This document shows positions 1 through 7,915 of a DNA stretch of 64,000 nucleotides, one piece after another (within the stretch, counting starts at the first letter, position 1; each line of letters opens with the position of its first letter). The DNA is taken from the NCBI GenBank assembly GCA_009776955.1, contig WRMW01000006.1, positions 28,314 to 92,313 on the forward strand. The letters are read 5' to 3'. The stretch is from Clostridiales bacterium (GTDB lineage Bacteria; Bacillota; Clostridia; Peptostreptococcales; Anaerovoracaceae). The position numbers were made by a program, and so were the translations under genes. The notes beneath the pieces are model-generated. The model was not told the DNA's origin. It made no database searches and saw only the letters and a program-made list of their open reading frames with translations.

Positions 1-678
1 GGCCGCAGACACCGCCTCGGCTGATGACCCTGCACGTAGCCCTTCCCCTAGCGTAAGCGCATCGTATGCAAGCTGCACCCGCTCCCAACGGTTGTCGCGG
101 TCCATGGCGTAGTAGCGACCCATGACCGATGCGACCCTGCCGAGCCCTATATCCGCAAGCCCCGCCTCCAGTTCGGCAAGATATCCATCCGCCGATCGTG
201 GCGGCGTGTCACGCCCATCGAGAAATGCATGGATATGGACGCGCTCCACGCCCTCGCGTTTCGCCATACGCACGAGCGCAAGCAAGTGGTCCGTATGGCT
301 GTGGACCCCGCCCGGCGAAACCAAACCCATCAAATGCAAGGACCGTCCCCGCACCCCCCTCGCGCCCGCCATCGCCCTCGATAAGGCAGGGTTCTCAAAA
401 AAATCGCCGTCCTCTATCGACTTGGTGATACGCGTCAGCGACTGGTATACCGTACGCCCCGCGCCAATATTGAGGTGGCCCACTTCGGAGTTGCCCATCT
501 GCCCCTCTGGAAGCCCCACCGCAAGCCCGCTCGTCTTTATTAGCGTGTGCGGGCATTCCGCACAGAGCCTGTCAAGCACGGGCGTGTCCGCCAATGCCAC
601 CGCATTGCCTTTGCGTTCCTCGCGATACCCCCAGCCATCAAGTATCATCAACATCGTCGGTCTATGTGCAATTTTCAT
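1..678 (-). CDS. gpmI: 2,3-bisphosphoglycerate-independent phosphoglycerate mutase, N-terminal part
   Basis: The enzyme interconverts 3- and 2-phosphoglycerate in glycolysis. The gene is on the minus strand and leaves the window at position 1, so only the first 226 residues are present. The translation starts [20 protein letters not shown], with the metal-binding LDGWG motif. It continues with [17 protein letters not shown] around residue 60, which holds the phosphoserine nucleophile of the alkaline-phosphatase-like domain, and [11 protein letters not shown] around residue 150. A GGGAGGG ribosome site lies about 10 bases before the ATG. The flavoprotein gene upstream ends 24 bases away, so the two may be co-transcribed. 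Identity is secure; the missing C-terminus cannot be judged. Confidence 0.95.
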   Translation of the reverse strand, partial: MKIAHRPTMLMILDGWGYREERKGNAVALADTPVLDRLCAECPHTLIKTSGLAVGLPEGQMGNSEVGHLNIGAGRTVYQSLTRITKSIEDGDFFENPALSRAMAGARGVRGRSLHLMGLVSPGGVHSHTDHLLALVRMAKREGVERVHIHAFLDGRDTPPRSADGYLAELEAGLADIGLGRVASVMGRYYAMDRDNRWERVQLAYDALTLGEGLRAGSSAEAVSAA

Positions 679-702
679 AATAATTTTCGCCCTCCCGCAA
701 TA

Positions 703-1926
703 TCACATATTTGTTCCGGCCCTGATCCCTGTTGCCCACGCGTGGTTCAGGTTGTACCCTCCGCATATATAGACGGCGTCAAGCGCTTCCCCCGCAAAGA
801 ACAGGCCTTTGCAAAGCAGCGATTCGCCGGTGTTCTCATCGACTTCCGAAACGTTTACGCCGCCATGCGTCGCCTGCGCCTCTTTCCATCCTTTCGTGCC
901 CCCCACCGAAACCAATAAGCCTTTGGCGAGCCTTGCGACCCGTGCGGCATCGCCCCCGCCCTCGCCCACAAGCAGAGCCGAAAGCTTTTTGCCGACCACC
1001 CCCTCAAGCCATAGCCCCTCGTTTTCCTGCATAAGGCGTTCAAGCGTAGTCTCATCCTCGCCCGGCGCCAGGTCGAGCAAGACCTCCGTACGCGGCCGCC
1101 CCTCAATGATGGACTTGGGCATCATCGTGCTTATGTCAAAAATCATGACCCCCGAAAGCCCGTAGTCCGTGAACTGGAGTTCGCCGTATGAGGCCGCCGT
1201 CCGCTTGCCGTCGACAAGCAGCTCCGCTCGTGCCCTTATGCGTACCCCGTGCAGACACGACAGCCTCTCTTTTTCCGCGTCGGTATATACAAGGGGCACG
1301 AGAGCAGGCCGAATCGTCTCGACGCTGTGCCCAAGGCTTCGAGCGATGGCATATCCGTCCCCGTAGCAGCCGTATTGCGGACCGGCCTTGCCGCCGGTCG
1401 CTATAAGCGCCCGCTCCGCAGCTATGGTCTCCCCGCCTTCCAAAATTATATTGTACCCCGCAATGCCATCGGCGGCAGCGCCATCGCTCTCGCCCTCCGC
1501 CCGCTCAACACGCGACACTCGTGCCCCGTACCGCACCTCAGCCCCCTCACGCTCGATCGCACGCACAAGCGCATCCCGCACTGACGCCGCCTGCCCGCTC
1601 ATAGGATAGGCACGCCCTTCTTCCTCTACGCGGAAAAGCACCCCCACACTCTCAAAAAACTTCTTGACCATGCCATATTCATCCGCCGACAGATTGCTGA
1701 CATTGCAGCGCCCTCCCCCCGTCGCAAGCAGTTTTTTCCCGCAGGCCTCATTCGCCTCGAGCAAAAGCAAAGCCCCGCAAGACGGGCGCCTAAGATACGA
1801 GACAGCGGCAGCCAGTCCCGCCGCGCCTCCGCCAATAATCACCGCATCATACTTTTTCGTAAGCTTCCCTCCTCGTGCCGAAATATCCTTTTCACAAATC
1901 CTATCACTATACGCACCCACGCGCAA
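703..1926 (-). CDS. HI0933/YhiN-family FAD-dependent oxidoreductase
   Basis: This is a flavoprotein of the HI0933-like (YhiN, aminoacetone-oxidase-like) family, whose cellular substrate is generally unknown. After a poorly conserved start it has the dinucleotide-binding strand YDAVIIGGGAAGLAAAVSYL, then the family signature CGKKLLATGGGRCNVSN near residue 65. The C-terminal FAD contact GLFFAGEALDAVYICGGYN follows. Length is normal for the family. The start is uncertain. The longest frame begins with TTG at 1926 and has no ribosome site, while a good GAGGAGG at about 1867-1873 is followed by no in-frame ATG, GTG or TTG at a useful distance. The conserved part begins near 1858. Confidence 0.85.
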   Translation of the reverse strand: MRVGAYSDRICEKDISARGGKLTKKYDAVIIGGGAAGLAAAVSYLRRPSCGALLLLEANEACGKKLLATGGGRCNVSNLSADEYGMVKKFFESVGVLFRVEEEGRAYPMSGQAASVRDALVRAIEREGAEVRYGARVSRVERAEGESDGAAADGIAGYNIILEGGETIAAERALIATGGKAGPQYGCYGDGYAIARSLGHSVETIRPALVPLVYTDAEKERLSCLHGVRIRARAELLVDGKRTAASYGELQFTDYGLSGVMIFDISTMMPKSIIEGRPRTEVLLDLAPGEDETTLERLMQENEGLWLEGVVGKKLSALLVGEGGGDAARVARLAKGLLVSVGGTKGWKEAQATHGGVNVSEVDENTGESLLCKGLFFAGEALDAVYICGGYNLNHAWATGIRAGTNM

Positions 1927-2096
1927 ACACTACGCAGACCAATCTTTATAAATTGATATTTAAAAAATTTCATTCGCGTGTTTCATTTCGCGAAACGTGT
2001 GTATCTAATATATATAAGCACTTTTTGCATAAAACCAATCGCATGACAACTAAACGCCATTTCCACCGGGGGGAGCATAATGCACTGGAGGTTATT

Positions 2097-2648
2097 ATGT
2101 CATCTCGTACGGATAGAACGTTGCTTGTGAGCAAAACCATTTCCGGTGACCGCGAGGCTTTCGAACAGCTATTGCTTTCTCAAGACAATGCCATCATTTT
2201 CAGGATTCGCTCCATGGCGAAATGTGCCGAAGACGCTGAGGACATCCGGCAAGAAGTCGCGATGCGCCTCTATCAGAAAATCGGGACGCTAAAACACCCC
2301 GAAGCCTTTGACGGATGGCTGGACAAGCTCATCCTTCGAGAGTGTTTCCGCCACTTCGCCGCCCAGAAGCCGATTGTCTATCGTGATAATCTATGCGAAT
2401 ATGAAGAAAACCTCGCCGAAACAAATACGGACTGCCTTCCCTTCGCGCACGCAGAACACCTTGAATCATACGCGGAGATAAACGCCGCGCTCAACAATAT
2501 GCCCAAACGTATAAGCGACATGGTGATTTTGCACTACGAGGCAGGAATGCGCTACCGTGAAATTGCGAATGTTTTAGGTGTGACAATCAATTCTGTTGCC
2601 TCAGGCCTGTTCCGTGCAAGAAAGCAGCTTCGCAAAGAATTGCTATAG
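2097..2648 (+). CDS. ECF-type RNA polymerase sigma factor
   Basis: This 183-residue protein is a small sigma-70 family factor that would direct RNA polymerase to a dedicated promoter set. Region 2 covers about residues 25-65, with AEDAEDIRQEVAMRLYQKI resembling the core-binding and -10 recognition helices. Region 4 covers residues 125-180, with a helix-turn-helix in MRYREIANVLGVTINSVASG. I chose the ATG at 2097 because CTGGAGG precedes it by 5 bases; an open frame extends upstream to 1875 but has no ribosome site. No recognisable anti-sigma gene follows. The next gene is convergent, 8 bases away, and encodes a DUF805 membrane protein whose connection is unknown. Confidence 0.85.
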   Translation: MSSRTDRTLLVSKTISGDREAFEQLLLSQDNAIIFRIRSMAKCAEDAEDIRQEVAMRLYQKIGTLKHPEAFDGWLDKLILRECFRHFAAQKPIVYRDNLCEYEENLAETNTDCLPFAHAEHLESYAEINAALNNMPKRISDMVILHYEAGMRYREIANVLGVTINSVASGLFRARKQLRKELL

Positions 2649-2656
2649 CTTTTCCG

Positions 2657-3847
2657 TCAAACGCCCGTTCCGGAATTTGACAGCATGCTATCATACCACT
2701 CCTTGAAAAACTCGAAAGCATCTTCGTCGTATTCGTCACGCTCGCCGTTGTCGAGATTGTAAATTTCCACAGTTCCGTCAGAATGAACGCCAAATCCGGC
2801 ATAAATGAGGTCAAAGGCTCCGGTCGTATATCCCATTGCGTAGACATAGTAGCTTGAAAACTCGTCGCCTTCTTCCTCGAAAGCCCCCCATTCCAGCCCG
2901 TCCTCATCGACAGCGGAAAGCAGCACTTCCTCAATCGTGAATTCTGGAAGGCCAGGCAGCGTGCTCTCGCGCACAAGATTGACAACCGCCTGCTCCTCAG
3001 CCGACAGATCGCCCCAATCATCTTCAAAGCCTTCGTCGTCCCATTCTTCCCAACCGTCGCCGTCCCATTCTTCAGCCCAATTCTCCCAATCGTCGCCAGC
3101 GCCGAAGTCCCAATTGCCGTAATCGCCGTATAGGTCGTATAGGTCGCTCAAGTCGAATCCCGAAAGCGCCTGCTCGAAAATCACCGAATAGAAAGCTTCG
3201 CTGTTTTTTTGTATATAATTGTTCAGCACGAAGCCATAGCCTAGATTTGTGGCCATCAGCACGATGGCGAGCACGATGGCGACAACCGATTTGTTGCCGC
3301 CTGCCGGGGGCGAATAATGCCTCGGCGGCGGAAGCGGGCGTTGGTACATAGGGGCGTACCCCTGCTGCTGCTGCTGTTGCTGCTGCTCATATGGCGAGCG
3401 TACATACGGCTGTTGGGCTGCCACATAGTCGGTATACGGCCCGCGGCCCGACCGCCCCGGAAAAACATCGTACGGGGCGGACGAGCGCGCCAGCATTATA
3501 AAAACTGGTATCCAGCCAACATATGGGATCAGGCACAGCAAAAACCAGCATCCGTGCCTGTCGGTATCATGCAGCCTTCGTAAAATAATCGCAATGCTTG
3601 GGAAAATGGTCGCAATAGAGTAAGCGCCTAGCGGGATCAGCCACATAGTCGCGTAAATATCGCTGCGCTCTACGATGCTCTGAAAGCAATAGTACGCAGG
3701 GGAAGTCAGAGCCAACATGATAGCCGTATGAACAACCCATGCCTTCCAAAAGGCCTCCTTGGTGGTACGCCTTGTGAAGTCCGCATAATATCTCCAGAAT
3801 GCGCCATAGGCACGGAAGTACCCGATTTTCATTGCTTGTTGCTGCAT
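2657..3847 (-). CDS. DUF805 membrane protein with acidic C-terminal domain
   Basis: The function is unknown. Residues 10-130 form a DUF805-like module of about three or four membrane helices, with the family-type motif RRLHDTDRHGCWFLLCLIPY. A linker rich in Pro and Gln follows at about 145-185 and contains eight consecutive glutamines. Another hydrophobic helix lies near residues 188-210. After it comes a very acidic Trp/Asp/Glu/Gly-rich stretch and a globular region of about 120 residues that I do not recognise. The gene starts 15 bases after rplL on the same strand, where rpoB is usually found. Neither of its two possible ATG codons has a clear ribosome site, so it may be translated by coupling. 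Confidence 0.7.
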   Translation of the reverse strand: MQQQAMKIGYFRAYGAFWRYYADFTRRTTKEAFWKAWVVHTAIMLALTSPAYYCFQSIVERSDIYATMWLIPLGAYSIATIFPSIAIILRRLHDTDRHGCWFLLCLIPYVGWIPVFIMLARSSAPYDVFPGRSGRGPYTDYVAAQQPYVRSPYEQQQQQQQQGYAPMYQRPLPPPRHYSPPAGGNKSVVAIVLAIVLMATNLGYGFVLNNYIQKNSEAFYSVIFEQALSGFDLSDLYDLYGDYGNWDFGAGDDWENWAEEWDGDGWEEWDDEGFEDDWGDLSAEEQAVVNLVRESTLPGLPEFTIEEVLLSAVDEDGLEWGAFEEEGDEFSSYYVYAMGYTTGAFDLIYAGFGVHSDGTVEIYNLDNGERDEYDEDAFEFFKEWYDSMLSNSGTGV

Positions 3848-3862
3848 AATAATGTGCTCTGG

Positions 3863-4237
<375 letters not shown>

Positions 4238-4258
4238 GTTATCTTCCTTTCGTTGTTA

Positions 4259-5065
4259 TTATTCTTCTTCGGGCGCCGCTTCTTCTGCGGGCGCTTCTTC
4301 TGCGGGGGTTTCCTCAGCCGGGGCTTCCTCGGCTACAGCAGCCTCTTCCGCCGGGGCGGCTTCTTCCTCAGCCGGGGCTTCCTCGGCCGGTGCAGCTTCC
4401 TCAGCGGGAGCAGCTTCTTCCTCTGCCGCCTCTGGAACAGCTTCCGCAACGGGGGCTTCCTCAGCCACAGATGCCGCTTCCTCCACCGGTGCAGCTTCCT
4501 CAGCGGGTGCAGCTTCCTCAACCGCTGGCGCAGCTTCCGCAACAGGCTTTTCTTCCTCTGCAGGCGCCGCTTCGCCGTCTGCATCCGCTATGGCTGCGAA
4601 CGTACGTACGAGCTTGCCTATCGGGCTCTGGATGCTTCCCATAAACCGTGCGATCAGCACGTCGCGAGACGGAATCGACGCAATCTGCTTGATGCCGTTG
4701 GCGTCATAAAAGACCCCTTCGACCAAGCCGGCCTTGAACTCCATCTTCTTGAAGTCTTTGATCACACCGTCCAGGACGCGGGCGGGCGCGATGGCGTCGT
4801 CGTAGCCGAAAGCAAACGCGCTCGGCCCTTCCAGCACCTCCGCAAGCCCTGCATGCGGCGTGCCGTCGATGGCGCGCTTCATGAGCGTGTTCTTGTAGAC
4901 CTTGTAGTCCACACCCGCCTCACTGAGCTTCACGCGCATCGCATTGGCCTCCTCGACGGAAATGCCGATATAGTCCAGAACCACGACGCTGCTCGCCGTA
5001 TCCAGCTTTCCGCTTATCTCATCGACAACCGCCTGTTTCTGCTTCAGGTTTTCTTGTGATGGCAT
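4259..5065 (-). CDS. rplJ: 50S ribosomal protein L10 with Ala/Glu/Pro-rich C-terminal tail
   Basis: L10 anchors the L7/L12 stalk to 23S rRNA and in many bacteria represses its own operon through a leader RNA. Residues 1-164 are a normal L10, with NLKQKQAVVDEISGKL at the N-terminus and YKVYKNTLMKRAI near residue 55. Residues 165-268 are a low-complexity tail of repeated AEEAAP-like units, which standard L10 of about 165-175 residues lacks. I chose the ATG at 5065 because GGAAAGGAGAAAAT precedes it; the open frame continues into the leader without a better start. An L10-type leader and attenuator lie directly upstream. Confidence 0.96.
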   Translation of the reverse strand: MPSQENLKQKQAVVDEISGKLDTASSVVVLDYIGISVEEANAMRVKLSEAGVDYKVYKNTLMKRAIDGTPHAGLAEVLEGPSAFAFGYDDAIAPARVLDGVIKDFKKMEFKAGLVEGVFYDANGIKQIASIPSRDVLIARFMGSIQSPIGKLVRTFAAIADADGEAAPAEEEKPVAEAAPAVEEAAPAEEAAPVEEAASVAEEAPVAEAVPEAAEEEAAPAEEAAPAEEAPAEEEAAPAEEAAVAEEAPAEETPAEEAPAEEAAPEEE

Positions 5066-5090
5066 ATTTTCTCCTTTCCGATCATAAAAA

Positions 5091-5128
5091 AATGACCTAT
5101 TTTGTCTTCCGCAAACGAATAGGTCATT
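5091..5128 (-). terminator. Attenuator terminator in the rplJ leader
   Basis: The arms 5091-5101 and 5118-5128 form a perfect 11-bp stem (AATGACCTATT). On the minus strand the stem is followed by a run of T, seen as A at 5084-5090 on the plus strand. It stands 20-25 bases before rplJ and would stop transcription between rplA and rplJ unless another leader fold prevents it. Confidence 0.8.
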
Positions 5129-5240
5129 GGCATTTTCACACCTTTGGCCTCGGCGGGAGGGGTTTTTAAGCGCTATCGCGCTCCCGCTGTCTACGGTCAT
5201 ATTTAAAGCCTGAGAGGGTTCATGTCGCAAACCCTCAGGC
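5129..5240 (-). promoter_or_regulatory. L10-type ribosomal leader RNA
   Basis: The 189-base gap between rplA and rplJ contains, in transcript order, a hairpin CCTGAGGGTT/AACCCTCTCAGG (5209-5240), the segment ACCGTAGACAGC, and CCGAGGC. The last two resemble the conserved core of the L10(L12)4-binding leader known from many Bacillota. The attenuator hairpin follows. I infer feedback control of rplJ-rplL by L10/L12; a covariance-model search was not possible here. Confidence 0.7.
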
Positions 5241-5254
5241 CCTAAAAACAATAT

Positions 5255-5956
5255 TTAGTTCGTGCCGACCCTCACAGGGTTGATCTTGACGCCTGGGCCC
5301 ATGGTGGATGCGACCGTGACGCTCTTTAGGTATTGGCCTTTCGCAGCCGCGGGCTTCGCCTTTACGACAGCCTCGACAAGCGCGCTGAAGTTGTCCACCA
5401 GCTTCTCCTGCCCGAACGACACCTTGCCAATCGGCGTGTGGATGATATTGGTCTTGTCCAGACGGTACTCCACCTTACCGGCTTTGATGTCCTCAAGCGC
5501 CTTGGCTATATCCATGGTTACAGTGCCGGATTTCGGGTTTGGCATAAGCCCCTTGGGGCCGAGCACCTTGCCGAGCCGCCCGACCACGCCCATCATGTCA
5601 GGGGTCGCGACGACCACGTCAAAATCGAACCATCCTTCTTTTTGGATCTTTTCGGCCATGTCCTCAGCTCCAACATAGTCGGCTCCGGCTTCCTTGGCTT
5701 CTGTCTCCTTGGGGCCTTTCGCAAACACGAGCACCTTGGACGTCTTGCCCGTGCCGTGCGGCAGCACTATAGCGCCCCTGACCTGCTGGTCTGCATGCCG
5801 CCCGTCGACACCGAGCTTGAGATGGACCTCTACGGTCTCATCAAACTTTGCGGGAGCGGCCTTGATCACAAGATCGAGCGCCTCGCCCACTTCATGGAGC
5901 GTATGCCGCTCTATGAGCGCCGCAGCAGCTGTATATTTCTTTCCTCTCTTTGGCAT
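5255..5956 (-). CDS. rplA: 50S ribosomal protein L1
   Basis: L1 binds 23S rRNA at the mobile L1 stalk and helps release deacylated tRNA. The 233-residue product starts [18 protein letters not shown]. It contains the family signature region [20 protein letters not shown] near residue 120 and [20 protein letters not shown] near residue 40. The ribosome site AAGGAGG precedes the ATG. It follows rplK by 53 bases and precedes the rplJ leader, which is the standard order. Nothing in it is unusual. Confidence 0.97.
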   Translation of the reverse strand: MPKRGKKYTAAAALIERHTLHEVGEALDLVIKAAPAKFDETVEVHLKLGVDGRHADQQVRGAIVLPHGTGKTSKVLVFAKGPKETEAKEAGADYVGAEDMAEKIQKEGWFDFDVVVATPDMMGVVGRLGKVLGPKGLMPNPKSGTVTMDIAKALEDIKAGKVEYRLDKTNIIHTPIGKVSFGQEKLVDNFSALVEAVVKAKPAAAKGQYLKSVTVASTMGPGVKINPVRVGTN

Positions 5957-6009
5957 CCTAAAAACCTCCTTGTGGTTCTGTCGGCGTTCTTCTCAAAACG
6001 CCTCCCACG

Positions 6010-6435
6010 CTAACCTTCTACCGTGATACCCATACTTCTTGCGGTGCCCTTGATCATCTCGGCAGCGCTTTCAACGCTTGTCGCATTCAGATCCGCCATT
6101 TTGACTTTCGCGATCTCTTCAAGCTGCGCTTGCGTAACTTTCGCAACTTTTGTCAAATTTGGCACACCCGAACCGCTTTGGATATTTGCAGCTTTTTTCA
6201 ACAATTCGGCCGCCGGCGGCGACTTCGTGATAAAGCTGAACGACTTGTCCGCGTACACCGTGATGACCACGGGTATGATCGTGCCCGCCTGGTCCTGGGT
6301 CTTTGCGTTGAACTGCTTGCAAAAATCCATTATGTTGACGCTCTTCTGTCCGAGCGCCGGACCGACCGGCGGAGCAGGGTTTGCGCCCCCGGCGGGTATC
6401 TGCAGCTTTATGTAGCCGTCTATCTTCTTTGCCAT
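6010..6435 (-). CDS. rplK: 50S ribosomal protein L11
   Basis: L11 forms the GTPase-associated centre with 23S rRNA and the L10 stalk. The 141-residue product has the normal length. It contains [20 protein letters not shown] near the start, the proline-rich segment that meets thiopeptide antibiotics, and [16 protein letters not shown] in the middle. The ribosome site AGGAGG lies before the ATG. It sits 21 bases downstream of nusG in the usual secE-nusG-rplK order. Confidence 0.97.
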   Translation of the reverse strand: MAKKIDGYIKLQIPAGGANPAPPVGPALGQKSVNIMDFCKQFNAKTQDQAGTIIPVVITVYADKSFSFITKSPPAAELLKKAANIQSGSGVPNLTKVAKVTQAQLEEIAKVKMADLNATSVESAAEMIKGTARSMGITVEG

Positions 6436-6456
6436 AACATGCCTTCCTCCTTTCCT

Positions 6457-7116
6457 TTATTGTTGCTCGACTTGGTCGTAGACCAGTTCCACGAGCGTGT
6501 CCCTTCCGAACATGGAAATGCGGGCGCGCAAAGTCTCTTTTTCCTGGTTCACTTCCTCAACCACGCCCGTCACGCCTTCAAACGGCCCATTTATGACCTT
6601 GATGCCATCGCCTACATTGATGTCGAGCTCAATATAGACCTTCTCAATGCCCATGCGCCGCACTTCTTCCTTCGTAAGCGGCACCGGCTCTACGCCGTGC
6701 CCTACAAACCCTGTGACCCCTTGCGTGTTTCGCACGAGATACCACGATTCGTTGTCGACTTTCATCTTCACCAAGACGTAGCCGGGGAAAGTCTTGCGCG
6801 TCTTCAGCTTGCGCTGGCCTTCCTTTATCTCGACGTAGTCTTCCGTCGGCACTATGACCTTTATGATCTTTTCCTTGAGCTTGCTTTCCTCGCTGCTGTT
6901 CTCGACGAGCTTCTCGATATTCTGCTTCACCTTGCTCTCATGCCCCGAGTAAGTATGTATTACATACCAGCGCGGCGAGTCCTTGTCGCTCTCGTCGTAG
7001 ACGTCGTCTTCGCCGTCTATCGCGAATATATTCCGCTCCTCACCCAGCATCACGGGTGCTTCCACTATATCCACCGCTTCAATTATTCCTGTTGCTTCCA
7101 TTGCCTCTGCCATCAT
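6457..7116 (-). CDS. nusG: Transcription termination/antitermination protein NusG
   Basis: NusG binds RNA polymerase and modulates pausing, Rho action and coupling to the ribosome. After an acidic N-terminal extension of about 45 residues, the NGN domain begins with PRWYVIHTYSGHESKVKQNI and contains FPGYVLVKMKVDNESWYLVR. The C-terminal KOW domain has GDGIKVINGPFEGVTGVVEE. Total length is 219 residues, longer than the roughly 180 common in the family because of the N-terminal extension. Two adjacent ATG codons (7116 and 7113) follow GAGGAG. It is 12 bases downstream of secE. Confidence 0.95.
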   Translation of the reverse strand: MMAEAMEATGIIEAVDIVEAPVMLGEERNIFAIDGEDDVYDESDKDSPRWYVIHTYSGHESKVKQNIEKLVENSSEESKLKEKIIKVIVPTEDYVEIKEGQRKLKTRKTFPGYVLVKMKVDNESWYLVRNTQGVTGFVGHGVEPVPLTKEEVRRMGIEKVYIELDINVGDGIKVINGPFEGVTGVVEEVNQEKETLRARISMFGRDTLVELVYDQVEQQ

Positions 7117-7128
7117 AACTCCTCGTGC

Positions 7129-7500
7129 CTAGTTCATATTGATGCTGAAGACCTCGCGTATGACGGCAAGGAACCCGGTATCGACGCCCCACAAAAAGAC
7201 CCCGAAAAACGCGCAGGCGATAAGCACAATAATCGTATATGAAACAAGTTCTTTACGTGTTGGCCACACGACTTTTTTTGTTTCTGTAACCACGCCGCGA
7301 AAATACTCTCGCAGGCCGCCTTGACGCTTCTTGTCTTCTTGCTGTTGCTGCTGCGTGGGATTTTTCGGCTTGGCTTTTATAGCCGCGGCTTTCTGCTTCT
7401 TGGAACTCTCCATCCCGCGCCTAAGAGCGGACTTGGTTACCTTTTCTTCCGCCTTTTTTCCCTGCTCGCTTGGATTCTTCTTCTTTTTCTTATCTGCCAT
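7129..7500 (-). CDS. secE: Preprotein translocase subunit SecE
   Basis: SecE is the single-span subunit that clamps SecY in the Sec translocon. The product has 123 residues. About 60 are a soluble Lys/Gln-rich N-terminal segment with a five-glutamine run. The conserved region GLREYFRGVVTETKKVVWPT follows, then one membrane helix (IIVLIACAFFGVFLWGV). I placed the start at the ATG at 7500, preceded by AAGGAAA; the open frame reaches 7566 but would overlap rpmG. The order rpmG-secE-nusG is standard for Bacillota. Confidence 0.94.
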   Translation of the reverse strand: MADKKKKKNPSEQGKKAEEKVTKSALRRGMESSKKQKAAAIKAKPKNPTQQQQQEDKKRQGGLREYFRGVVTETKKVVWPTRKELVSYTIIVLIACAFFGVFLWGVDTGFLAVIREVFSINMN

Positions 7501-7520
7501 TTTCCTTGACCCCCGCAATA

Positions 7521-7682
7521 CTACTTGGTTTCCTTGTGAACCGTGCCCTTGCGGCAGAACTTGCAATACTTGCGTAGCTCAATACGCTCAGGATCGTTCT
7601 TCTTGCTTTTCATCGTGTCGTAGTTTCTCTGCTTGCAGTCCATGCACTCCAACGTCACTTTTATTCTTGCTCCGGCAGCCAT
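7521..7682 (-). CDS. rpmG: 50S ribosomal protein L33
   Basis: This 53-residue ribosomal protein was read directly from the minus strand. It starts [20 protein letters not shown] and ends [13 protein letters not shown]. It has four cysteines in two CxxC pairs (CMDC and CKFC), so it is the zinc-binding form of L33. The ribosome site CGGAGGAAT precedes the ATG. It is the first gene of the rpmG-secE-nusG-ribosomal cluster, with its own promoter and an attenuator-like hairpin upstream. Confidence 0.95.
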   Translation of the reverse strand: MAAGARIKVTLECMDCKQRNYDTMKSKKNDPERIELRKYCKFCRKGTVHKETK

Positions 7683-7719
7683 TTCTTATTCCTCCGTATA
7701 CATAACCACAATCTAAAAA

Positions 7720-7745
7720 CTGTCTTGGGGCTTCCCATAAGACAG
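7720..7745 (-). terminator. Attenuator-like hairpin in the rpmG leader
   Basis: CTGTCTT (7720-7726) pairs with AAGACAG (7739-7745). On the minus strand the stem is followed by five T. It lies between the rpmG promoter and the gene, so it would act as a leader terminator. Confidence 0.65.
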
Positions 7746-7754
7746 CCCTAGAAG

Positions 7755-7782
7755 TTTATCACACAAGACAAATGCTATGCAA
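7755..7782 (-). promoter_or_regulatory. Promoter of the rpmG-secE-nusG cluster
   Basis: On the minus strand there is TTGCAT (7777-7782), a 16-base spacer and GATAAA (7755-7760). The sequence TGTG before the -10 box adds weak extended -10 character. Confidence 0.5.
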
Positions 7783-7828
7783 GGGGTTTTTTGCTAATTT
7801 TGCGATGTTTTTTCGTGCTTTTTTTCAG

Positions 7829-7857
7829 TTGACACAATGCTTGTCTGCCTATACGCT
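7829..7857 (+). promoter_or_regulatory. Promoter of the Uro-D family methyltransferase gene
   Basis: TTGACA at 7829-7834 is followed by TATACG after 15 bases or TACGCT after 17 bases (7852-7857). The gene starts about 60 bases downstream with a strong ribosome site. Confidence 0.5.
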
Positions 7858-7915
7858 TATCAGGAGAGCTGTATTGTTGCAGCGTAAATCGTAATGTAAG
7901 AGGAGGTTATTGAAT

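Noticed and set aside
1858..1926. A cleaner start for the flavoprotein next to the GAGGAGG site
   Set aside because: The ATG after this site is out of frame with the conserved protein, so the start was left unresolved rather than assigned.
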